From: Humulus lupulus
Lineage: Eukaryota; Streptophyta; Magnoliopsida; Rosales; Cannabaceae
Reading direction: 5' to 3'
DNA: 64,000 bases
NCBI RefSeq assembly: GCF_963169125.1
Contig: NC_084795.1
Coordinates: 97,273,411 to 97,337,410 of the forward strand
Made by a program: the position numbers and the translations under genes. The notes under the pieces were generated by a model. That model saw nothing but the letters and a program-made list of their open reading frames with translations, was not told where the DNA came from and made no database searches. Shown here in pieces: positions 56,030 to 64,000 of this stretch (position 1 is the stretch's first letter; the number at the start of each line of letters is the position of its first letter).

Positions 56030-57798
56030 TGTTGGGTTTTATGCCCTCATAAAATCACATTTCTTATGTAATTCATTCATTATCAATAAAGTAATAGAAA
56101 TCATTTTGTTCAATCAAATTGCATTGTTTACATGTTTTATTACAAGATTAATTATTATTAATACAAATGTTAATAAAATCCCGAACATGTATAGTTACAA
56201 TTATAGTGACTTAATTATAACTGTACTTATACGTTCAAAAGCATTTTGTCCTAAGATTAAATCAGTACACTAGATTTTTTACTGATTGGGTAATCTACGA
56301 TAAGGTCTACTTATACATCTGGTGTGATGTCATATCCAAGACATTGACCAAGTAGATAAGATCAGATGTATTTCATTACATTAGACTGAACCGATATTGA
56401 TTATTGACAAGATAAATAAGTATCGTTATTATCTAATTTAATCTAATCATATCACAATGTTGACCATAGGCCTATTCAATCTTAATTCCGAGTGATTAAT
56501 TTTCTGCTAGATGTATTATTCAAGTCTTTAGATTTGTTCGTTACCAGCTTATCCTACGGACTAGCTCCTACTCACATATTACAGATTTAGTAGTATAATT
56601 GAATGAGAGTATTTATCATAGATATGAAATCTATAGCTTCTGCTTAAGAAGTGAAACAATGATTTCCTTATAGCTTGGTTCAAGTGTTAAATGATAGAGT
56701 ACTCAATCCTGAAATTAAATTTACGAAAATATCATTTTCATGGAACGTAGTGAGAGTTAAGGATAAAATATCAATGATGGGTAAAACGATAATTTGCACT
56801 CGTCTCATTAGTAGATCTTCTATAGAGGATTGAATAACGATTATGTTTATATCAATGGTAACGTATTTACATTTGGTGTAAAATGTTCTATGAATTCAAG
56901 AGTACAATTGTGAGTCTATAGTGGAGTCACAAGGAATTAATAAGGTATTGAGATTATTTGTTATAAATGAACTCACGGTAACTTATTGGATCTTGAGTTC
57001 ATGGATCCATGGTCCTCATGTCATCTCTTATCAAAATGAACCTAGTAGTCTTGAATAATTAATTTAATTATTAATTATAAAAATATCATATTGACTAGGT
57101 CAATGAAAATAAATAATGGTAAATTATTTATTGATATTTTGTGAGAAAAGAAATAGAAGAAACTTTGAGGTTTTTATTGCAAAGTCTTAAAAAGAGAGTA
57201 TTATAGCCAATCGGGAGAATTTTGTTAATACTGATAAATTGGTATTAATATTAATAAAATGAGTTGAATAGGTCAAAATTATAATTGGTTAATTTTGACA
57301 AGTATTTAATTAATTATAATTATTAAATAATTATATAAAATGGGTAACTAAAATCTATTTTATGTCCTAGTTAATTGCCTATATATACTAGTGTAGAATG
57401 CATTAGGTCAGATAAATTTGACAAGGTAAAAATTCACTACTAATATTCTATACTTAGCCGCCCACTCTCTCTTAGTTTTCTCTCTAGGAATTCTCTTCTC
57501 ATGTGTTGATACTTGCCCACACAAACACTAGGTTGTTTTAGAGAAATACTTGGAAGATTGTGATCTTGTTTCAAAGTGGTTTGGATTCCTTGCAATACCT
57601 AGCATTCAACAAGGACAAAATGTTAAAGAATCCAAAGGGTGTAGTCATTGTTCCGCTACACATCTCGTAAGTACTCTAACGATTCTATCATTGTATTTAC
57701 ATGTCTCTGTATGAAAATCACTTCTATGTATGTATTTATATTTTCTATTGTATATTATTTTGTGGGAGCATGCATATAGACTTATACAAATGAGATCC
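56030..57798 (+). repeat. 3' LTR of Copia2 (about 1.77 kb)
   Basis: It starts TGTTGGGTTTTATGCCC, homologous to 41370-43145. Homology ends at GAGATCC (57798); the 5' LTR has TACA here while this one continues ATGTTCG. The last four bases may be lost or changed. Confidence 0.85.
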
Positions 57799-58316
57799 AT
57801 GTTCGTCCATTTTCCTGATGCTACAGGATGATTCTCTGTTACATATGGAATATTCTGCAATAAAGATAATTGGGAGATATTTTTAGAAACTTCCTGATTT
57901 GGTCTGATTGAGATCATGAATGAGATTGGCTGACTTAGGGTTTCCTAAACTCTATAAATACCAAACCTAACCAACAACTAATCGTATCTCTTCACTACTC
58001 TAACGTTTTATATTTTTAAGAGTTCTTTTATATGTAAAATGTACTATTTGTTCAACCGTCTCTTTGTATGTTTATTTTGCTTTGTGTTGTTTATTCTAAA
58101 ACAGGTCATAAAATCTCTGGGAGAAGATTTTCATATGTCTCACTTCGGGAGGAAGAAAGTACTCATCAAGTTCAGAAGAGATTTCGTGTTCTTGGTGTTT
58201 ATCAAAATCAGATTATTAAAGTGGAGTACTTCAAGGTTGTGACAAAGATTTAGAGGGAGTATAATCTTGTATAAGTTAATTGCATATTGTATTCTTGAGA
58301 CTTTACTAATTGATTT

Positions 58317-60710
58317 TGTAACGCCCTGGATAGACAAGACCGTTACACTGTGTGTTTATAAAAGTGCTAGACTTGCTAATCAAGTCGTTAAGTTGAAAAC
58401 GTGTTATTGAAACTACTGTGGAACTAGGGTTAAAAGATTTTGGTCTTGAAGGTCGCATTTCTTATAAAGAAACATTTCCTGTTTACACGGAATCCCAAAA
58501 ACAATAGAATTAAAACCATTTACGAAAGGTTTGAGAATTAAATACAGTGTTAGCCATATTAAGGCAAAATAGACAGTTACGCAATCTCTGTCCTGATCCA
58601 CTCCTCAGCCATGGCGACCGAACAGCTGACTATGTACATTCAACCTCGCAGCTCTCCATCTCAGGATTGGTCCAACTTGCCTTTGCCTTTACCTGCACCA
58701 CGTAGCACCCGTGAGCCAAGGCCCAGCAAGAAAACACAATAACAAAGCATAAGCAACTAACAGACTAACCAATATCTCATATCTCATAAGCATGTTCTCA
58801 ATCATATAAGCATACATGATAATCAAGTACTCTGCATACTAAACATAGCAACTCATATCAATCACCAATTTACAATGATAACTAGGGTTAACGGCCATAG
58901 GCTGCACCCTCTATTTATCCTACTGACTCTGGCCCGCTTAAACCGAGCTCAATGAATATAAAGCTGTCCTTGGCTACCAGTGGCCAAGCCGCGCCCTGTG
59001 CGCAAATATTGAATACGACACCCTTAGGCCGTTTATCACATGTGCCATGGCATAATACCATCATTGATATTATACAGATATTGGGAGCGCTTAGTCCCAT
59101 CACAAACATATAACCGGGAGCAGTTTTCTTACCTTTAAATTCGCTAGGTTTGTTCACTTGATTCCTTGAGCACGATCCCCCTTGAACCCTAGCGCACACC
59201 TAGTCACAACCATAGATAAAAATCATCACCAAACCTCAAGTCCGAACCCTAGCCTCGGGACCAATCCCAGGCCCTCGGGAAGCCCCAATTCCACCAAACG
59301 GGGTGGTGGAATCGAACCTCGAACCCCCGGGCAAAAGCCCTTGAAAATAACTCAAAAACCCCTTTCTGGAGACAGGGTAGCGCTACAACGCTCTAAGGAG
59401 GGCGCTACAGCGCTACAAGCATAACCAAAACACCCTCTGAATGCTTGGCCTAGCGCTACAGCGCCCAAAGGCTAGCGTTGTAGCGCTAGTCACAGACAGC
59501 CAAAACTGCATTTTCCCTTCCTGCGATTTCCCCGAGCCAACCCTTACCAAAACTCTTCCAATCCTCAACCAAACTTAAAAACAAGCTTATTAACATATTC
59601 CTCTCATCCCAAGCATCACAATCATGCAGAATCTAACCACATGCACCTCTAATCCCAAAATTCACCATAGTTGCTCCTAGACTTCAGAAACTCAGCAAAA
59701 CAATCAAAACTTCAAAGTTTAAAGCTTAGAATTTTATACCTTTGATGGAAATTCGACTTTAAGTTTGTCTCTAGACCTCCTTAGCTTGCTCTTCCTTGAT
59801 CTTTGGCTTTAATTCCCCTAAAGTTCCCATCAATTCAACTTAGACACCATAGTTCAAACAATCCAAACCAGAAACTGAAAACTCCAAGGTCTTACCTTAA
59901 GTGATGGTGCGTTCTTGCTAAGCCCTTGCCAATTCTTCAAGCCTAGCTTAGAATTCTTGTTGCTCAGCCTAACCTAGCTCCCCTCTGAGCCTTACTCCAA
60001 GAAAACTTAAGAAAATGGTGAAGGAAAGCATAAACCGACCCTTGGGAAAAATGCCCTGTTTTCTTCCCTTTCTTTTTCTTTCTTTTCCTTCTTTTCTCAG
60101 ACTTCTACCTTATTCTACAACTTCCACTAAGCATAAAGCCTCAACAATACCTATCTCTTATAAGCCAAATGACCATTATGCCCTCCCCTTTAATCCTAAG
60201 TCAATCCACTTAGGGGCATTTTGGTCATTTTACTCAATTCTCGCTAATTCCTCAAGTGTCTCTAATATTTCCCACTTACTTCCCGATACCTAATTAATCG
60301 CCAATTATATTCCTTGATGTAAAAATAGACCCCAATATATTCTCTAAATTCCCATTTATACCCTAGGCTCACCCCCGAGCCGGGTATAAATCCCCGCCGT
60401 GACTTTTTCGCTAATCTGCTCACTAGGATCGTCTCGAATCACAGAACACAGATATATCCACATAATAATGTGGTCTCAACAATTATGGCACATATATACA
60501 GTTATGCCCTCAACGGGCCAAAATTACAATTATGCCATTTCTAACCTAATCAGGGCCCACATTCATACTAATATACATAGTCATGCATCTCAAATATTCA
60601 AATAGCCATACAACATGCTTTTAATCATTAAATCACATATATTCCGATTATGCCCTCCCGGCACACTAATCAAAGCCCTTAAGCCCTATTAGTAAATTTG
60701 GGTCGTTACA
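58317..60710 (-). repeat. Tekay-type solo LTR (2,394 bp) with GATTT target duplications
   Basis: On the minus strand it starts TGTAACGACCCAAATTT and ends CAGGGCGTTACA, matching the LTR at 893-3101. GATTT is present at 58312-58316 and 60711-60715. No internal element sequence is attached, so it is a solo LTR made by recombination between two LTRs. The open frames within it (58413-60605) are not credible genes. Confidence 0.93.
59377..59490. repeat. Four AGCGCT palindromes in the solo LTR
   Basis: AGCGCT cores start at 59379, 59409, 59452 and 59482 (spacings 30, 43, 30). They are parts of longer palindromes such as GTAGCGCTAC and TAGCGCTA, with extra half-copies (GGCGCTAC, CAGCGCC) between. 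The cluster lies about 1.1 kb from the LTR 3' end, the same place as the TGCCGCGGCA cluster in the LTR at 893. Confidence 0.9.
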
Positions 60711-60941
60711 GATTTTATCTCTGGGCGTGGTCCCGTGGACTAGGTTTTCCGAACCACGTAAAAAACTTCTCGTGTCACATTACTTTTAGTTTATTTACTT
60801 TCTGTTCGTATATTTTGATTGATCAGAAATCTATCTTGATGCATCAGAATATATGTCTGATCAAAAAATTATTTAACTATTTCGCATTAATTAAATTGTT
60901 TGTTTAATTCAGTTGGCAATCTTAAAAAATGGAATTTTAAT

Positions 60942-60955
60942 TGGTATCAGAGTGG
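60942..60955 (+). promoter_or_regulatory. Primer binding site of Copia4
   Basis: TGGTATCAGAGTGG matches the standard plant copia PBS (initiator tRNA-Met) at the first 11 bases. Confidence 0.85.
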
Positions 60956-61019
60956 TTCACTAAACCATTAGTGAGATCTTGTGTTTTTCTTTTCGTTTGT
61001 TTGTGGTTCTGTTTGAAAC

Positions 61020-61314
61020 ATGTCGTTTTTGGCAGAAGGGAGTTCTATAACTCGTCTACCATTGCTTAATGATTCAAACTATCCTTACTGGAAGGTTAGA
61101 CTGAAAGCCGTCATCAAATCTCAAGATGAGAAGGCATGGAGATCTGTCTTGATAGGTTGGTCAACACCGACTGAGGTTGATGCAAAAACTGGTGAAACAA
61201 CGGTAAAATCTGAGGTAAATTGGTTAACTGCTAATGATTTATTGTCTAGTTACAATAACAAGGTCATACACGCTTTTTTCAATGGTGTTGGTGAAAGGTA
61301 TATTAAACTTATAT
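61020..61314 (+). pseudogene. gag: Copia4 gag N-terminus, interrupted by an LTR
   Basis: The ATG at 61020 lies 65 bp after the PBS. The protein opens MSFLAEGSSITRLPLLNDSN, then YPYWKVRLKAVIKSQDEKAW and ends HAFFNGVGERYIKL, the first ~98 residues of a copia Gag. The reading frame is fully open up to the insertion of the Tekay-type LTR at 61315, whose first bases add two residues and a stop. The intact start suggests the element was in fair condition when hit. Confidence 0.88.
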
Positions 61315-61824
61315 TGTAACGCTCTGCTAATTTGGGTATGTTACCATGTGTGTTTAAAATTAGTGTTGGAATCGCTAAACGAGTCATTTGGACTAAAACA
61401 TGTTATTAAGCCACTAAGGAATCAGGTATTAAAAATTTTGGTCAAGACATAAACATTTCCATTAAACAAAACTTTAGTCTTTACATAGGATCCCCAAATA
61501 TAAGTTTAAAAGTTTGTTTACCACTCAGGGAATACAAAACAAGTCGTCCTAACTGGCAAAACAGGTCCAACCTAGTTCCCCTTGCGATACCTCGGCCGTG
61601 GCGGTCGAGGAAACTGCATATGTACACATCGCCCCTAACGCTCTCCAACTCATGGCTAGCCAAGCTCCTCCTTACCCTTACTTGCACCACAAATCACCTG
61701 TGAACCAAAAGACTCAGCAAGAAAACATACTAACAAAATAGAAGAGCATGCTTTACCGTAATAACTGAGACCAAGCAAACACACTGTACCAGTAAGTGAC
61801 CATAGGATCACACAAGTGTGTGTC

Positions 61825-61965
61825 GCACTCCCATTCATTCATATGGCATCTGAGCCAGTCAAGTGCATGATGCATTCCCATTCATTCATATGGCATCCGA
61901 GCAAGTCAAGTGCATGATGCACTCCTATTCATTCATATGACATCTGAACCAGTCAAGTGCATGAT
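61825..61965. repeat. 47-bp tandem repeat, three units
   Basis: Three consecutive units, 61825-61871, 61872-61918 and 61919-61965, each containing CATTCATTCATATG and CAAGTGCATGATGC with few differences. It sits in the U5-proximal half of the LTR. Confidence 0.92.
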
Positions 61966-62009
61966 GCACTCCCAGGGTGGCATAATGTCGGTCATGAATG
62001 ATAAGCCGA

Positions 62010-62385
62010 GCCTTGCAAACCCTCGACTCATAAGTCGAGCCTTGTGTACCCTCGACTTATAATTCAACCTTATAAATCCTTGACTTATAAAGCGGGCTTG
62101 AAAATCCTCGACTTATGAGTCGAGTCTTGTAATTCCTAGACTTATAAGCTGACCTTGTAATTCCTTGACTTATAAGCCGACCTTATAAATTCTAGACTTA
62201 TAAGTCGAGCGTTGTAATTCCTCAACTCATAAGTCGAGCCTCATGAACCCCTCGACTCATAAGTCAAGCCCGTTTTGTCCCTCGGCTTATAAGCCAAGCC
62301 CTTTTTTAATCAAATACACCCTTGACTAGCAGGTCGAGCTTTTGGTTAGGTGCAATAAACATAATCCCAACTTATAAGTTGAGCC
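62010..62385. repeat. ~30 bp tandem array of CTCGACTTATAAGTCGAG-type palindromes
   Basis: About 12 units with a core ACTTATAAG or ACTCATAAG, near 62026, 62056, 62087, 62110, 62140, 62167, 62197, 62224, 62255, 62285, 62325 and 62369. The consensus CTCGACTTATAAGTCGAG is a perfect 18-bp palindrome; individual copies have one to several mismatches. The array is absent from the other two Tekay-type LTRs. Confidence 0.85.
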
Positions 62386-62499
62386 TCCCAGTCAGGAACA
62401 AACATACATAAAATACCTTTATCATACACAGATACCTGCACTACAATGTACTTACATAGGTATACACATGCATAATTATAATCATACTCATTTGCTGCT

Positions 62500-62620
62500 T
62501 TGAGCCCTAATCATGTTTACATTTGACAGTTGGGCCAAGCCCAAATCATATTACATTTAACAGTTGGGCCGAGCCCCAATAATATTACATTTAACTACAG
62601 GGCCAAGCTCTAATCACGTA
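62500..62620. repeat. ~35 bp tandem repeat, three units
   Basis: Variants of GTTGGGCCAAGCCC followed by AATCATATTACATTTAAC repeat at about 62501, 62528, 62562 and 62597. They sit in the LTR next to the palindrome array. Confidence 0.8.
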
Positions 62621-62897
62621 TCTTATGCATCGGGTGCAGTTTTCTTACCTTATGTCTGAATGTAATGTATATTAAGAACGACCCTCGAGCACGATCCATT
62701 ATCGAGCCCTAGCGGTAACCTAGTCATAACCATAATAAATGATATTCATCAATATCGAGTAAATAAAGGCTTCCGAACCAAGTCCTATCCTCTGGGACGT
62801 CGAATTCTACTAAACCGAGTAATAGGTTTGATCCCAAGCCCTTAGGTTTGAGTTTCTGTCACTTAAAACCCATTTTGACCAAATTTCCCATTTTGAA

Positions 62898-63050
62898 CCG
62901 CGGCCCCAAGCACTTGAGCCGTGGCCCCACTCAAGCAAGGGGCCCAAAGCCCTCTCTGACTACACTAGCGTTGCGACACTCCTAACTAGCACCGCAGCTC
63001 AAATAGCCCAGCAACACCATCTTCTCCTTCGTCCAGCTTGAGCCGCAGCG
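62898..63050. repeat. Decayed CCGCGG cluster in the third Tekay-type LTR
   Basis: CCGCGG at 62898, CCGTGG at 62919 (21 bp apart), and CCGCAG at 62992 and 63043 (51 bp apart), with GGCCCCA or GCTC sides. The departures are single changes from CCGCGG. The spacings repeat the 21 and 52 bp seen at 1959-2041. Confidence 0.7.
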
Positions 63051-64000
63051 CCCAAGAATAGGTCCGCAACTCGACCTAGAACTCAGATTTTTCCTCCATT
63101 TTTCTCATACCAAATTCCTCCATAAACCTATCCAAACATATCCCAACCTCAAGACTCAATCCCAAAACATTTTCAACACATCAAAACTCAACTTCAAACT
63201 CAACAAATTACCCACCAAATACAAAAATCTAGGTTAAAGTTTCAAAACTCAAAAACCAACCAAATAGAGTTTAACCTTGAATCACCTCTGTTATTTTGAT
63301 CCCTAGCTATTCTCTAAGTCTCCACATCTTCCAAAAATGCCTCAAACTTCTTAATTCCCTTTGCAAAATAGTTCCCAAGCTTGACTTCAAGCAAAGAAGG
63401 TATAAGGCTCCAAGGCACGCCAAGAAAGAGAGAGAAAAAGAGCAAAACGTGTGAGGGAGGGAGAATAAACTAGAGTGTTTGATATGCTCTGTTTTGAGGA
63501 TTCCTTCAGCTGAAGTAACCCATGACCTAAGCCCCTACTTTTTGCACCAAAAAACCACTATGCCACTTAGCCTAAGCCTTGCCCTCTTAAGCCTTTAAGG
63601 GTAAATTTGTAATTTTCCAATTATCCCGTTAATTATAATTAACATCTCACAAATTCACGTTACTCTGAATATCCTCAAATAATTACCGAATGATTTCCCA
63701 TTACCCGCTTAATCTCGGTAATGTACTAAGTTACCAAAATACCCCTAGGCTCACCCCGAGTCGGGTATTTGACCCCGTTGTGACTTTTTCGCTACCGTGT
63801 ATACTAGGATTGCCTCGTGCCGAATAACCCAAATATATCCATATAATAATGTGGTCTCAATCATAAAACACATATATTTACAATGATACCCTCAATGGGT
63901 CAAAATTACGAAAATGCCCTTTTAATAAGAAACGGGCCCACATGCATATTTAATACTCCTAAACATGCACGCATAATTATATTATAATATAATTCACATA

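Larger units (their letters stand above)
41370..57798 (+). mobile_element. Copia2: Ty1/copia element split by nested Copia3
   Basis: The 5' LTR (41370-43145), PBS, long leader, gag, protease, integrase, RT and RNase H, then the 3' LTR (56030-57798). Copia3 (48682-55613) sits inside RNase H, so Copia2's own length is about 9.5 kb. The two LTRs start with the same TGTTGGGTTTTATG and are alignable throughout but differ at many positions (my estimate over the first 200 bases is near 10%), more than those of Copia3, which fits the order of insertion. The target duplication is unresolved: ATTTT precedes the 5' LTR, and the 3' LTR end is not clean. Confidence 0.88.
57810..60940 (+). repeat. 5' LTR of Copia4, interrupted
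   Basis: Two pieces, about 57810-58316 and 60716-60940, total roughly 0.73 kb. The first has TCTATAAATA near 57951-57960; the second is U5. The exact ends are not visible: the 5' end merges into the Copia2 boundary and the 3' end lacks a clear CA. Confidence 0.6.
57799..61314 (+). mobile_element. Copia4: 5' part of a copia element (LTR, PBS, gag start)
   Basis: The LTR-like sequence begins within about 20 bases of the end of Copia2. It contains a TATA box (57951-57960), is interrupted by a solo LTR (58317-60710), and resumes with a typical U5 (GTGGACTAGGTTTTCC, GAACCACGTAAAA). A PBS and a gag N-terminus follow. A second Tekay-type LTR cuts gag at 61315; the rest must lie right of the window. 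Family differs from Copia1-3. Confidence 0.8.
61315..64000 (-). repeat. Tekay-type LTR, running off the window
   Basis: The plus strand starts TGTAACGCTCTGC (minus end ...CGTTACA). The stretch 63740-64000 aligns with 60360-60600 of the solo LTR (shared CCCTAGGCTCACCCC, GTGACTTTTTCGCTA, ATAATAATGTGGTCTCAA), so about 0.1 kb is missing at the right. The sequence left of it is Copia4 gag and not a chromovirus leader, so it is a 3' or solo LTR. A TATAT target duplication (61310-61314) should recur outside. It is longer than the other LTRs because of tandem repeats at 61825-62620. Confidence 0.85.

Overview
This window looks like repeat-dense plant nuclear DNA. It is almost entirely transposable elements, nested and decayed, with AT-rich, microsatellite-bearing spacers. 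The evidence is plant-specific Ty3/gypsy lineages (a Tekay-like chromovirus with a C-terminal chromodomain, and Tat-lineage elements with an antisense extra ORF), several Ty1/copia families, plant L1-type LINEs with DUF4283, zf-RVT and RVT_3 domains, and a MITE. The long TGTAACGACCC...CGTTACA LTRs remind me of eudicot (possibly Rosales) genomes, but that is recollection and was not tested. I see no complete host gene, tRNA, rRNA or CRISPR array.

Layout. Positions 1-22,297 are a four-level nest. The host is a Tat-lineage gypsy element on + (Tat2, 11902-22297, 5' part missing). A copia element on + (Copia1, about 6088-11901) interrupts it. A Tat gypsy on - (Tat1, 3102 to about 6087) interrupts Copia1, and a Tekay chromovirus on + (1-3101) interrupts Tat1. 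The 5' parts of all these lie left of the window. Positions 22399-23925 are a copia solo LTR with TATCT target duplications. Positions 23931 to about 28,600 are a non-coding tract with repeats and Tat-like LTR/PBS signals on the minus strand. Positions 28.6-41.4 kb are AT-rich intergenic DNA holding a possible LINE-like retroposon, a 380-bp MITE, an L1-type LINE that has lost its endonuclease (33961-37735), an A/C-rich repeat tract, and a 399-bp LINE 3' stub (40190-40588).

Positions 41370 to about 57798 are Copia2 (+). Its RNase H is split by a younger, nearly intact Copia3 (-, 48682-55613, GCTAT target duplications). Positions 57.8-61.3 kb are the start of a fourth copia (LTR, PBS, gag N-terminus). 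A Tekay-type solo LTR (58317-60710, GATTT duplications) interrupts its LTR, and a second Tekay-type LTR (61315 to the window end) interrupts its gag.

There is no operon logic here. The coding parts are retrotransposon gag-pol (capsid, protease, integrase, reverse transcriptase, RNase H) and LINE ORF1/ORF2, mostly broken by stops and frameshifts, many of which look like C-to-T or G-to-A transitions. The most unusual signal is a recurring architecture in the LTRs. Short CpG-containing palindromes (TGCCGCGGCA, AGCGCT, GGCCGCGGCC) lie in sets of four with mirrored A-B-A spacing, or decayed versions of this. This occurs in three related Tekay-type LTRs and in an unrelated copia LTR.
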